Part shown: positions 45,050-56,153 of the stretch, piece by piece
How the letters are laid out: every line of letters begins with the position of its first letter
Position numbering within the stretch: the first letter of the stretch is position 1
From: Isoetes taiwanensis
Taxonomy: Eukaryota > Streptophyta > Lycopodiopsida > Isoetales > Isoetaceae
Direction of reading: 5' to 3'
Length of the DNA: 64,000 nucleotides
Assembly (NCBI GenBank): GCA_021234155.1
Contig: JAJEKV010000050.1
Coordinates: forward strand, 1,842,342 to 1,906,341
Translations under genes and position numbers: made by a program
Notes under the pieces: model-generated
Seen by the model: only the letters and a program-made list of their open reading frames with translations
Database searches by the model: none
What the model was told of the DNA's origin: nothing

Positions 45050-47581
45050 TCACTTTGTCTGGTTTAATGCAGTAGCATAGATGTTTGAGATAAGGACATA
45101 TGCAGCAGCATAAGAGGGATCTAGTCTAATAACTACATCAAAACATTGTCTGCCTAACTCCACATTGCAGTATATGTGACAGGCATTAAGTAGGGTCATC
45201 CATAAACAGACATCAGGTTGTACATGAGTAGCTTCAACTAAATCTTCTACTTCACTGAAATGTCCTGCATGCCCAAGAAGATCCACCATGCCAGTAATGC
45301 GATCTATATCCAGCATTATGTCATCACATCCTCTCAGAATTACAAACCAAAGGGCTTCATCCACCATGCCCGCATATCTAAATGCAGTAAGAATGGTTCT
45401 ATATGTTATATCATCCACCATGATTCCAGAATTTTGCATGCTTTTGAAACATTCTACAGCCATGCTTACATTGCTGGCCTGAGCATATCCTGAAACCATT
45501 GCACACCATGATACCACATCTTTAGCCAATAGCATGTCAAAGACTTTACGTGCATCGCCTAAGCTCCCACATTTTGCATACATGTGAATAGTGGTACTTC
45601 CCACTACAATGTCAGTTTGCAACCCATTCTCCATGATCTTTTTGTGAATGTATCTTCCCTGCTCTATGGCTCCTGTATTACTACAAGCTTTCAAAACGCT
45701 TAAAAATGTGACTTTATCAGGCTTTATTTGATCAATTTGCATTTTGTCAAAGCATTGTAATGCAAGACAATCTTCAAAGTGCTGCACATATGCCGCAATC
45801 ATTGCACTCCATACTCCAACATTTTTAATTGGGAAGTTATCAAATACACTCTGTGCTTCTTCCAAAGTGCCACATCTTACATACATATCAATGAGTGCAC
45901 AGCCAACAATGTCAGACTGGAGTCCAGTTTCCACAATATGGTCATGGATATACCTGCCCTGCTCTAGGGCATTTAAATTACTGCATGTCTTTAGAATACT
46001 CAGAAAAATTATTTTACTAGGATTTAACCCTTCTTGTTGCAACCTTTCAAAACATTGCAAGGCAAGGAGATCTTCCCCATGTTCAGAATATCCTGCAAGC
46101 ATTGCATTCCATGAGACTATATCCCGGTCTGTCAATCTGTTAAACAGTGTGCAAGCCTCTTCTAAACACCCTGTCTTTGCATAGAAATCTATAAGTGTAT
46201 TGTTAATAAAATTATCAGGATGGAAGCCATCTTCTATAATCTTTTCATGAATGCATCTGCCCTGCTCTATGTTACCTAAAGCCTTACATGCTTTCAGGAT
46301 GCTCAAATACGTAACTTTATCTGCCATTATGCCACTCCTTTGCATGTCAAAGAAATGTTCTAGGGCAAATATGCCTTGACTATGTCTTGCATAGCCTGCA
46401 ATCATTGCTCCCCATGCTATAATGTCTGGATTTCGCAAGCTGCAAAAGACTCTGCATGCTTCTAACAAGGTTCCACATTTAGAATACATATCAAGAAGAG
46501 TGCTGCTCACAACAATGTCATGCTGAAGTTCCATCCCAATAATCTGCTCATGAATGTACCTTCCTTGCACAATGTCATGTATGCTGCCACATGCTTTCAA
46601 CCTGCTCAAAAGTGCGCCTTTGCTCGGTTGTAATCCAACATGTTGGATCGTGTCGCACCACTTCAAGACAAGTTCATGTTCACCATAAAGGCCAAAGGCA
46701 TTAAGCATAGCAGTCTGTGAGGCCTCGTTCTGATTTGGCAATTTGTTGAAGACTCTGACAGCTTCTTCCAAGCTCCCACATTTGGCATACATATCAATAA
46801 CAACATTGTTCATAACAAAGCCAATTTGCAGCTCACTGGCAATGATTTTCTCATGGATAAACCTGCCTTTTTCGAGGGCGTGTGCCATGCTGCATGCCTT
46901 CAGTACGCTTACAAAAATGGCTTGATCTTGCTCTATGGTAGCATCCTCCATATTTTTATAACATTCCAAGGCAAGATAGCTTCTGCCATGTTGCACATAC
47001 CCTGCAATCATTGCACCCCAAGAAACAACATTTAGAATTGTTAGCCTGTCAAAAACCTTGCGGGCTTCGTCTAGCTTACTGCTTTTAATATACAGATCAA
47101 TAAGGGTATTCCCAACAAGAATATCAGACTCTAGTCTACTTTTAATTATCTGCTCATGGATGCAATAGCCATGTTCCATTGCACCTATTCTGCGACATAC
47201 CTTTAAAACGCTAAAGAACGTGTATCTGTCACGTTCATCTTGCATTTGATCATATATACCAAGTGCTAAATGGCCTTCCCCGAGCTTTGAATAAGCATCA
47301 AAAATTGCATTCCATGTATACTGATCCGGCAGAGAAACCTTACTAAATGCCTGATTCGCTTCTATCAAAGTTCTACAGGAAGAAAAGAAGCGAATGATAT
47401 GATTAGCTAAAACAGTAACAGAATCAAGCCCATTATTGATCATCTGGAGATATAGCAGTCTGCCAAGTTCCAAGTCCCCACGTTTTGAGCAGTCTAACAG
47501 GGCTCTATAAGCAACATCTCTGGACATGGATGTTCCATCTCCAAATTCTCTGCGTGTATGTAGCCATGCCATTTGATCCAA
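45050..47581 (-). CDS. PLS-class pentatricopeptide repeat protein, ends within E domain
   Basis: Intronless, 843 codons. From about residue 25 the protein is a regular string of P, L and S repeats, for example YRALLDCSKRGDLELGRLLY, VVSWGAMIAGYVQHG, FVSVLKACSMAHALEKGRFI and LIDMYVRCGTLEEAQSVFD. PLS PPRs bind single-stranded RNA one base per repeat in chloroplasts or mitochondria and mostly direct C-to-U editing. After the last S repeat comes an E1-like stretch (MVDLLGHAGHFSEVEDLV, LWMTLLNACHIYCNVELG, YVLISNIYA) and then a stop. E2 and the DYW deaminase are absent, so any editing role would need a partner deaminase. No clear targeting peptide: the N-terminus MDQMAWLHTRREFG is short, and a transit peptide might lie upstream in an undetected exon. 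Upstream in the same strand a second frame continues 5', differing from the pseudogene copies by a 26 nt insertion. Confidence 0.92.
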   Translation of the reverse strand: MDQMAWLHTRREFGDGTSMSRDVAYRALLDCSKRGDLELGRLLYLQMINNGLDSVTVLANHIIRFFSSCRTLIEANQAFSKVSLPDQYTWNAIFDAYSKLGEGHLALGIYDQMQDERDRYTFFSVLKVCRRIGAMEHGYCIHEQIIKSRLESDILVGNTLIDLYIKSSKLDEARKVFDRLTILNVVSWGAMIAGYVQHGRSYLALECYKNMEDATIEQDQAIFVSVLKACSMAHALEKGRFIHEKIIASELQIGFVMNNVVIDMYAKCGSLEEAVRVFNKLPNQNEASQTAMLNAFGLYGEHELVLKWCDTIQHVGLQPSKGALLSRLKACGSIHDIVQGRYIHEQIIGMELQHDIVVSSTLLDMYSKCGTLLEACRVFCSLRNPDIIAWGAMIAGYARHSQGIFALEHFFDMQRSGIMADKVTYLSILKACKALGNIEQGRCIHEKIIEDGFHPDNFINNTLIDFYAKTGCLEEACTLFNRLTDRDIVSWNAMLAGYSEHGEDLLALQCFERLQQEGLNPSKIIFLSILKTCSNLNALEQGRYIHDHIVETGLQSDIVGCALIDMYVRCGTLEEAQSVFDNFPIKNVGVWSAMIAAYVQHFEDCLALQCFDKMQIDQIKPDKVTFLSVLKACSNTGAIEQGRYIHKKIMENGLQTDIVVGSTTIHMYAKCGSLGDARKVFDMLLAKDVVSWCAMVSGYAQASNVSMAVECFKSMQNSGIMVDDITYRTILTAFRYAGMVDEALWFVILRGCDDIMLDIDRITGMVDLLGHAGHFSEVEDLVEATHVQPDVCLWMTLLNACHIYCNVELGRQCFDVVIRLDPSYAAAYVLISNIYATALNQTK

Positions 47582-48400
47582 TTGTAGAAATTAAGTGCAT
47601 ATAATGATCTGAGGCAAGTCCAAATCAAGCAATGCAACAACATACCATTGCATAACCCCAGAATTAAAATCTTTCCATCCATAAATTACTCGTATGGAAC
47701 GTGCACGCACACTCTTTTTCTCTCTTCGAACCATAAGTTAATATTGATCTGGGCTATTTCTTGAGCACACGATAGACATGAAAATTTGTTTCCTCTTTAT
47801 CGTTCGTTTTTTAATACGAGGCAGAGCTTTCTGAAAATACAAGGAAGGCAGGGAGAACTCCCAAAATATCCTTGTAAGTTTATGTAATTACCATAATTCC
47901 CCCACATGTTTAAAATTTACCATATTGTGGTTAGTCTACTCATTTAGCAATTAAGTTCTGCAATTGTTTGTTTGGGTGTGGTATTACCTAAGATTTCCTA
48001 AGGTTTTGGGATGTATTCGTAGGCCAATTTGTTATAAATCTGAAATGGGTTTTGGGATTGCGTTGGGTCGATTGGGTTAGGTCTGAAAGTTGTAGTTTTT
48101 AGAGGGGCAGTGGTGTCGATGGCTTAACGGTCCCGCGCGGGAGCTGGAGGCGATGGTGTAGGGCGGCCGAGCCAGGGCGCTAGGGCATGGAGGCGAGCGG
48201 GCTAGTTGGCGGCGCATGGCCTTGGTGGGATGGGTTTCGGCCAGGGCATGATTCGCCATGGCATGATTCGCGTGTTTTTCTGGATTTCGAGGCGGTTCCG
48301 CTAGTCTTGGGGGTTTGCAAGCATGGTAGATGCAAAAGGAGGTTTTTGGAAGCAAGAAGTTGCAAAAGCGTGCGCATTATTAGGCAAAGCGGATTCGTGG
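47582..48400. other. Upstream region of the PPR gene
   Basis: Frames upstream of the PPR start (47494-47682) match the leader of the pseudogene copies, so homology extends past the annotated ATG. 48120-48340 is clearly GC-rich compared with its surroundings, like a CpG-rich promoter or gene edge, and contains frames on both strands without family. No element is definable. Confidence 0.4.
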
Positions 48401-48407
48401 GTATAAT

Positions 48408-48580
48408 GACCTCTTCAATCCGATTTTCTTGCCATGATTAATCCCTTTTTTTGTAAGCCCTCTTCCTTCCCCGTGCTTGTATTTCGCTTCAACAGTGTGG
48501 CGGGAGAGTTCCTGCATATGACCTCTTCAATCCGTTTTTTGCCATGATTAATCCTTTTTTGTAAAGCCCTCTTCAACAGG
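48408..48580. repeat. Tandem duplication, period about 111 bp
   Basis: ATGACCTCTTCAATCCG(A)TTTT followed by GCCATGATTAATCC and GCCCTCTTC occurs from 48408 and again from 48519. Frames at 48573-48852 downstream on both strands have no recognised family. Confidence 0.7.
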
Positions 48581-48984
48581 TGTGGTGTTTCATTTTGAGG
48601 TTTTCTGGAACTACCTTTTGGGCAGGGGGTTCAACTCCCCGTGCTTTGTTATGTTCTTTGTTTCTCTGTTGTTGTGGGCAAGATGACGTAATTCCCACAA
48701 AGGGAACCTCACTTATCGGGTGCAATGGAGCTGCTGTATCTTGTGGAGATTGTGAGGTGGGTCGCCGCACTGATTGCATGTATATGTACCGCATTGACCT
48801 CATGGGAATACTTGTTCCTCAACCTTTGGGTGATGTGGAAATGGGGATTTGACCCCATCTTAATTTGTGATGGACGGTTGTGGTTATTGGGTTTTGGATA
48901 TGCTTGGGAATATGCCTTTTTTGAATGGACAGGATTGAGCGATTACAGGATTGAGATCTTGTGTTCAAGTCTCTGGGGTTTGTC

Positions 48985-49410
48985 ATATGTTCTCATGGAC
49001 ATAAAAATACTATAAGAAGTTTTCCCCAAAAATACTATAAGAAGTTTTTCCACAAAAATACTATAAGAAGTTTTCCCACGCAACTATTGTTTTTTGTTGC
49101 ACTCAAGAATCGGCCAGCCATTATAGCCATCGGGTTCGTCGTATGTTCTCAAGAATCGGCCAGCCACTATCGCCATCGGGTTCGTCATATGTTCTCATGG
49201 ACATAAAGATACTATCAAGAATCGGCCAGCCATTATAGCCATCGGGTTCGTCATATGTTCTCAAGAATTGGCAAGACACTATAGCCATCGGGTTAGCGGG
49301 TATGTTCTCATGGACATAAATATACTATAAGAAGTTTTCCCATGCAACCTTTGTTTTTTGTTACACTCAAGAATCGGTCAGCCACTATAGCCATCGGACA
49401 GCCACTGTAG
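48985..49410. repeat. Compound minisatellite
   Basis: Two interleaved motifs repeat. ATAC(T)ATAAGAAGTTTT(T/C)CC occurs four times (about 49008-49070 and 49322-49340). The longer CAAGAATCGGCCAGCCA(C/T)TAT plus AGCCATCGGGTTCGT plus ATGTTCTCATGGACATAAA occurs about five times (49104-49400), some units with changes. No coding role is apparent. Confidence 0.85.
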
Positions 49411-50130
49411 CTCCAATTCTGATCCCTCTAGAATGACTTTGAAAAATTTTAAAGGCAATTGCACAAATCCAAATGTAATGCAAGTACAAATGCCAAGATG
49501 ATTTGTGATCTTTCGGATCAAATACTATAGTTTGACTCTTTAATGTTTCTGAAATTATCTTGGCTCTCATTCTATTTAATGCAACCTTGTTTGGCTCAAT
49601 TACGTGAAATAGACCTTTAACACATGGACAAGTAGATCTGTGGCATTAAAAAAGGCTCAGGGCTTTATCCAAATGGGTAGCCGTTTCCCACCCAATGTAG
49701 ATAACTTGGCAGAATATCCTAAGTCTGTATTGACTCTATGTGGTGCCCTTGATGGCCAACTTACACTGGCAGCCATAGCAGCACATGCTGGTGAAATTGC
49801 AACAAAGGGAGCCCCTCTTTGACGAAATCTATGCTTAGTTTGGCAATGATAAGCCGTTTTATGAAAGAGGAGATTTTGATGCAGAAATTCCTATTGAAGA
49901 AGCTAGAAAAAGGGCAGCTGAGGTAATTTCCAACTTCCTTTCAGTGCAAGTGAAGGGTTTAAAGGATGAACAAGCATGAGAAAACTAGACCAAAGTTGTT
50001 AAACATATATATAGCAATTGCGAGCCATTTTGGAAGGCAAAGGAAACGTTCCTAGTGCCTTGAGAAAAATGGAAGCTTTTGATAACTCAAGTTTCCACAA
50101 ACTATAATGTCAAAATAGAAAACAATAAAA
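49411..50130 (+). pseudogene. Possible hydrolase-like fragment
   Basis: The 60-codon frame at 49640-49822 holds SVLTLCGALDGQLTLAAIAA, reminiscent of the late strand-turn region of some alpha/beta-hydrolases (VL.L.G..DG), followed after stops by EIPIEEARKRAAE-like residues (49890-49925) and GTAATTTCC. Too short and degenerate to be sure; it could be coincidence. The rest of the interval shows nothing. Confidence 0.25.
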
Positions 50131-50320
50131 TGCCATCGATCCGAGCCAGTCGGATTGGGATTCTAGAATGGGCGAGCATGCATGCCTCACATGCATGCAT
50201 TGCATGCATTTTCTGAGCCTCTGATTCATTTGGGAGATTGTTACTTAAGGCAAGGTTCTTCATCAACGCCTCATCCATGCTTCCTCATCTCTTAGCAGCA
50301 CCTTATTCTCATTATTTGAA
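50130..50320 (+). promoter_or_regulatory. RY-motif cluster with TATA-like box, copy 1
   Basis: CATGCATGCC...CATGCATGCATTGCATGCATT lies at 50177-50210, giving several overlapping CATGCA (RY) motifs, the sites of B3 factors of the ABI3/FUS3/LEC2 group. TTACTTAAGG at 50241-50250 would be at TATA-box distance, followed by GCAAGGTTCTTCATCAAC. An ATG frame of 92 codons (50238-50516) without recognised domains follows. Function is inferred from motif arrangement only. Confidence 0.4.
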
Positions 50321-50499
50321 ACCATGCAAGGAGGGGCTTCTTCCTACTTGGTTTGACCATTTTAGTGTTTCTATCCATGTTGCTTCTCGGCCTTGTCTTT
50401 TCTTTTTGCCAAATTCCTTCGACCTTTGCCCTCAATCTCGCTTTGGTAAACCGAAGTTCTCTTCTTATAGGGGGCTTTGTCGCATTCATGCGAAGCCAA

Positions 50500-50700
50500 T
50501 TCTAAAATGCCATTGATCCGTCCGAGTTCTAGAATAGCTGAGCATGCATGTCTGGCGTGCATGCATTGCATGCATTTTTTGAGTCTCTGGTTTGTTGATG
50601 GGAGATCGCTATTTAAGGCAAGGTTCTTCATCAACGTCTCATCGGTGCTTCCTCATCTCTTTCACCAATCCTTATTTTCACTCTTTGAAACTCATCCTCC
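50500..50700 (+). promoter_or_regulatory. RY-motif cluster with TATA-like box, copy 2
   Basis: Diverged direct repeat of 50130-50320. RY motifs lie at 50543-50577 and GCTATTTAAGGCAAGG at about 50608-50622 is a better TATA match than in copy 1. The frame after it has no recognised domain. The shared order RY, TATA, GGTTCTTCATCAACG, TTCCTCATCTC suggests a duplicated promoter and leader. Confidence 0.4.
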
Positions 50701-51151
50701 TCCTTTACTTCATTGTTCAATGTAATTATTGCATGGCACGCGTGACCAGCCCCTCCATTTTGGGAGGTTTGTTTTTTCATCTTATGTTCTAGTGTTGGTG
50801 ATGTACATGTAGGCTGGCAAGCGGCTTCGACTTCTTCATTTGTGGGTTTTTTTTGGGAGCGATTACTCGCTCTCATATTTGTCCAATCCCCTTGCTGAGG
50901 GCTTATCACCGCGAAAACCTAGAAGGATAGGGTTTTTTAATCCGGTGATAAGTTTTTAAGCGCCAGTACACAAATCAACATTTATTAGCATTGTATGTTG
51001 TATAATCGAATAATCCCTATATTTTCTATTTTTGTGGGTAGTCCAAGTAGTGTACGGCTATCCTCTATCCACCATTGTAGAACATCTGGCCGAGATGAAT
51101 GAGAAGCCAAAGCTTTGTCATATTCATGAGCCCAATTCTAGAATATATTTT

Positions 51152-51240
51152 TTAACATCCACGGAGAGCAATAGGCAATGGGACCCATACAACAGGCTAG
51201 AACAATCCGAACATCACCAAGCATAATGTAAACATTACAA
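51152..51240 (-). mobile_element. LINE 3'-end scrap
   Basis: TTTTTTAACATCCACGGAGA followed by GCAATAGGCAATGGGACCCAT is a diverged complement of the terminus GGGTCCCATAGGC...GTGGACGATAAAAA. No tail and no coding part. Confidence 0.5.
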
Positions 51241-51363
51241 AAGCTTGGGCAAAAGCCCGATGAAACTATGACTTGGACTTAGGCTAGACAATCAAATCTT
51301 ACATTGAAACTCTAGTGGTAATGTAAAGTTATATAATGTAATATAATGTAATTTTATCTCACT

Positions 51364-51771
51364 ATGAAGGAAGGAAGGAAGGAAGGAAGGAAGGAAGGAA
51401 GGAAGGAAGGAAGGAAGGAAGGAAGGAAGGAAGGAAGGAAGGAAGGAAGAAGGAAGGAAGGAAGGAAGGGAAGGAAGGAAGGAAGGAAGGAAGGAAGGAA
51501 GGAAGGAAGGAAGGAAGGAAGGAAGGAAGGAAGGAAGGAAGGAAGGAAGGAAGGAAGGAAGGAAGGAAGGAAGGAAGGGAAGGAAGGAAGGAAGGAAGGA
51601 AGGAAGGAAGGAAGGAAGGAAGGAAGGAAGGAAGGAAGGAAGGAAGGAAGGAAGGAAGGAAGGAAGGAAGGAAGGAAGGAAGGAAGGAAGGAAGGAAGGA
51701 AGGAAGGAAGGAAGGAAGGAAGGAAGGAAGGAAGGAAGGAAGGAAGGAAGGAAGGAAAAGGAAGGAAGGAA
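51364..51771. repeat. GGAA tetranucleotide array of about 400 bp
   Basis: Roughly one hundred GGAA (AAGG) units with a few slips (GGAAGAAGG near 51445; AAGGGAAGG near 51470 and 51578). It abuts the 3' end of the minus-strand LINE at 51772. So it is most simply an expanded retrotransposon tail. The open frames through it (poly-KEGR on plus, poly-LPSF on minus) are artefacts of the repeat. Confidence 0.95.
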
Positions 51772-53640
51772 ACAAAAAATAAGGCTATAAAATGAGAAAC
51801 AAGTCAGTCCATCATCAAGAAAAGAAACCTCAATGAACTTGCCATATCTTCTCAAGGAAAATGCAAGTGATCAGTGAGTGTAATTGAAATATCATATATA
51901 CATTTCAAATATCCGGCTCTTTCAATCCATGACGATCTCTTATGGCTACATATATTGGACAAGCGATAAGGAAATGGTGTTCATCTTCAACTTCTTGTGA
52001 GCCACAAACTTCACATGTTCTCTGAGCAATGGGAATCTGCCGCCATTGTCCACCCTTGTCCACCCTCAATTGTAGATGATGGAGCTAACCCTCATCCGAC
52101 AAATCAAGTCTTGGTGTGCTCTATGTAAATGATCAAGAAGATATCAAGGTGTGTAGATGACCATAGAATTAATCTCTTTATAGAATTCTATTTTTTCCTG
52201 CGCATTTTGCCCATAGTTTATCAATAACTCTCATCCCCGACCCATTCTCTAATTCCTTCATTAGATATATCTACCATTGAGATACCCCAACGAATCAGCC
52301 ATGCAACTCTTTATGATACCAACCATTCCCAATGGCTTGCTTCTAATACTTTATATGGCAACTATCCGGCATTAGAGATTGAACTCTAAGCACATACCTA
52401 ATAAATTGGCAAAGAGCCTCCACCTCTAACTCCAACATTCTTGTTTCATGGAGCAACATTAGGTATGGCGCTTTGGAATTTAACTCCAAGCTCATTTATC
52501 AAGAAATGTTTTTTGTACCGATTCAATGCTTTTCCATTTCTTATGCGATAGCCCCCGGCCCCCATAGTTGGCAAACCATACAGAACTACTAGTGCATGAG
52601 GGCTTTATGTAAATGGTGGCACATATTCCATCCCACAAATAAATTTTTATGCATTATGCCTATATCCCAAATAGTGCCTCTTCCGTCAGATTTACTCTTT
52701 ATCCACTACAAAGATTCCATGTATAAGTATTTGTTACCTCCAGGCCCAAATATCTGTAATTATGCACCAGCTCCACCACCTGTCCATCATAGTATAATCT
52801 ATATACTTTCCTAGTAACAAACACCATGACTTTTGTCTTGTCTAGATTTACAGTTATCCTTGTAAGCTCACACGACCTTTTCAATACATTTAAATGTTTC
52901 TGCAAGTTTGTCTCGGATCGCGGAAATAATAACTATGTCATCAGCATAGAGCACCAATTGTACTAAATAATTTGCAACGAATGCCCCCTCCAAGCAATTT
53001 TCCTTAAGCCACTCTTCACAAATCAATATGTACTCCAAAAAGCATTGGCGATGCTCATATAGGCGAGCAAACATGACTCTTATTTCAAGGGGGACCCGAA
53101 GATCCTCAAAATATTGCATTAGCTGTTTTCGTGGAACTATATCAAAAGCCTTGCCATTTGGCATTCATTATCAAACCGAAGTTTATCCTTTTTGCTTTTC
53201 GGAATTGAAGATGAGAAAGCATGTCTTGCAGCCTCTAGCACTTTATTCTGGAATACTCTGCTTCGTTCCACGTGATCATGCGGAGGTACCCAATCCTCAA
53301 AGAGATATTTTGTCTCTTTTGTATACTCTGTTTGCCTACCATAATCTAGCAGCAAAGGAGCTATACCTCTTGCTCGTGCTTTTGATCGACGGTTTTCCAA
53401 AGCTTTCAAATAAAAAAAAAAAGAATGGAGAATAATCAGATTCTACAAGAGGGCTTTCTACTAGCAAATCACTTAGAACCATTTTATATATATTAGCAAT
53501 ATCATAATCGACTACACTCTTTCCTTTTGCTATTTCATTTATAAAAAGCGATGATTCTAGGAATCTTTTGCAGCCATTAATAACAAACAATCTTATGGGG
53601 CGATGATATGTTGGCATTATTATTCCTCTAGGCTAGTGGC
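51772..53640 (-). mobile_element. Degenerate LINE with RT core, GGAA-tailed
   Basis: Minus-strand frames, with stops and shifts, hold ORF2 parts in proper order. A linker block comes first (53336-53617, with RFLESSLFINEIAKGKS). Next is AFDIVPRKQLMQYFEDLRVP, RT block 3-4 (53150-53080). Then LVLYADDIVIIS with the YADD catalytic motif (52937-52948), then ITVNLDKTKVMVF and YRYLGLEV (52710-52870). Last is the end motif RTCEVCGSQEVEDEHHFL (about 51970-52030). AP-endonuclease sequence was not seen, so the copy is 5'-truncated and dead. The block order and the terminal C..C...EDE.HF motif resemble RTE/Tx1-like rather than zf-RVT L1 elements. Confidence 0.85.
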
Positions 53641-54993
53641 CGAAGATTTGCTGCTAATGTTTCTTTTATGTCTCATAGTGAGAAGGACAAATTTATCAAA
53701 CCAATGGTTGGATGGCTAGTGGTCTATAATAATTGTTGTATCTCCACGATAAACCGCCCACTTTTTTGGTACGTGCTTCTTTTTATTTTGCATAACCTCC
53801 CATGCTTACAAAGTCAAGAGGAGAGAGGTCTTTGTATTGGGAACTTAATACCTTTGAGATGATTGTCGAGTGCTAAATCTTTGCAAAGGGAATCATACAA
53901 TACTTTTATTCAGAATGAATGGAGGGTTTTTACCTCCCGAGCACATATAGGCCGTGGTTCATCCTGATAGCATCTAAAGTTAGCCTACCCTTTTTGGTGA
54001 ATATGGTATGCAGATGGACAACAAAAAAATCTAATGAGCTAGTTCCCCATCTGTGCCTCTCAATGACATATAAAATAAGAGGGTAATCATAATTTTCTAA
54101 TGGTGCTTTATATTGGGGAAGTTCTTTCCATTTTGTATAACATGTTAAGGAGGGTCAATTTCTTTTGGGATTGCTTGATACAAGTAAGCCCAAGGGCAAA
54201 TAAAAAATGTCAAAATTCAAATTAACAATTCTAAAATGTTTAGTTGAGCAAAATATGTGATGATCGGTTTTAGTTGTTCAAGAAAATGCATGTATCGCCA
54301 TGGTGGTCCTGAATTGAAATGAGTCCAGTGTTCTGCTACTTGATCTTCTCATAATAATGAAGAAACGGGTTATCTCCATCTCATAAAAGTCTATATCAAC
54401 CTTGAGAAAGTGCCACACTTATAGGCAAATAAACTACCCTCATATTTATTTTTTCGTGCATACATGACGTTTTTTGGCATCTTTGTATTGAATGTGTTGA
54501 TTAGAATTGTATCATCATAGCATCATGTTTTGTAAATTTTTTTTTTTAATATTATGTTAAGACCAATATAGGACACCACTTGCAATACAACAACCGAAAA
54601 TGATCAAAATTAAGTTAACATCTATGCAAAGATTTTATGACATTGCAAAACCCCCTTTATTGTAGGGCAATGCAAATTGGTCTGAATTCCAGTTGCAACT
54701 CCCCGCCCTCTAATTGTCCAAGCAACCCCGAATTTGCATTCCTCTCTCAGATCCTAATCCCATTGAATCTGGAATAGATTTTAACTTGAGACCACATAGA
54801 TTAACTACATCAAATGCTTTGACTTTAATTATCGATGAAGTTAGTGTCTTTTGAATTTAAACATTTTCATGGCCCCAAACATGAAAGGAATAAGATGTTG
54901 CCCTAGAAGTTGGCGAGATGTAAGTGTCATGCCTGGCCTTTGTAAATAAGAAAAGACAACTAAGAATATTGGATTGGGCTTGTGTTACTTCAA
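53641..54993. other. AT-rich, no supported gene
   Basis: Only short frames (64 codons at 53668-53862). Poly-T near 54537-54547. No domain, exon or terminus is recognisable. Confidence 0.5.
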
Positions 54994-55076
54994 AACAAGG
55001 TGTCACAAGACAGGGGTTGCCCTCCATGGCCTGGAGGGTGAAGTGGCTAAATCATACTTCAAAGTCATGTTTTCAC
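54994..55076 (-). repeat. Hairpin-ended dispersed element, 3' end only
   Basis: AACAAGGTGTCACAAGACAG then GGGTTGCCCTCCATGG... to AAATCATACTTCAAAGTCAT is a diverged copy of the right-hand 80-90 bp of the 39170 element, in minus orientation. The hairpin is imperfect here. Confidence 0.65.
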
Positions 55077-55408
55077 ACCATCCATCACCGATGACTTAGA
55101 TATGCAGCAATGAGGTTTTTACATAAAACTGATCAACGCCTCAAATTGGCTTCAAGATATCTATTTGCTTCATCTTTTCCTTTGGCCAAAAACTTCGGGA
55201 TGGATTAAAGAATCCCATGTTTGCTACAAAGAAACTCTCCAATTCAGAGACATTCGATGTTTCAATGCACATGGCCCGCTTCAAGATTTTTCGCGAAGCA
55301 CAAGATGAGTTTAGGCCGGATTCCACAAAGGTACTTTCTCCTATAATAGTTTTGCCTTGAATTTTTCTTTTATAGGTCCTTTGCAACTCCAATGCTGCCG
55401 ATATATGT

Positions 55409-56132
55409 TGTTGGGACTATTGCTAACAAGTTAAGGAATTGATGAAGTGTGATCATGTAATATTTTAAGGTGTCTTGATAATTTTGAGATATCTCGAGTT
55501 TAAAGTTCCGTGGAAAAAAGTCATACAAGGTTCATATAGGTAATACAACAGAGTTTGTGTTGCTTAAGAACATGTTAAGACATGATTCAACTGCTTGGTA
55601 CATTATAAGTTTGAAGGAGCTATTGAGGTTGAACTATTAGATGAATATAACCTATATGGTTATTTAATTTATAAGACCTATATCTTAAGGTATGGTCGTT
55701 ATATTTTTAATGGCTTTATAATAGAAAGTTGAAGCCAAATCAAGTATGACCATGTCACCAAATGGGATAACTACAAAAGGCAATAGAAAGAAGAGATCGG
55801 TCCCGAGCCATTTCGGTTCCAAGAGATAAACACAAAGAGAATTAATTGGAACAATATACAAGTGGAGAAACTTGTATCCTAAACCTCGCAATTTGGATTG
55901 AGATCGAGTTTGGTCGGCCGAAATAACCTAAGTCAACTTTGCTCTGAAGGACACCTCCATTCCCAAATGAACAAGAATCTCGATTTCTTATAAAGGTTGA
56001 ATGACATTGTTTGAGTTTTAAATTGAGATATGAGCATCATTGCAAGTCTAATGCCTATGGTTGTCAATAAGTCACTTGAGTAATAATTCAAGGTGCATTT
56101 GGATAGATTTGATCTAAAACAAATTTTCTTCA
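55409..56132 (+). mobile_element. Candidate 5' LTR of the Copia element
   Basis: Starts TGTTGGGACTATTGC, a typical Copia LTR opening, and ends TTTTCTTCA, giving TG...CA ends and 724 bp. It directly precedes TTGATATCGAGCC (56133-56145), a decayed form of the initiator-methionine tRNA primer site TGGTATCAGAGCC. The 3' LTR would lie outside the window, so the ends cannot be confirmed here. Confidence 0.5.
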
Positions 56133-56153
56133 TTGATATCGAGCCATTCTAAT

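Noticed and set aside
45260-46184. Several 60-146 codon plus-strand frames
   Set aside because: They are antisense shadows of the PPR coding sequence.
51292-51855. Open frames of 137-187 codons rich in LPSF or KEGR repeats
   Set aside because: They are translations of the GGAA tetranucleotide array and have no independent support.
55409-56132. Full LTR retrotransposon with both LTRs
   Set aside because: Only the candidate left LTR is in the window; the right one cannot be seen, so a complete element is not claimed.
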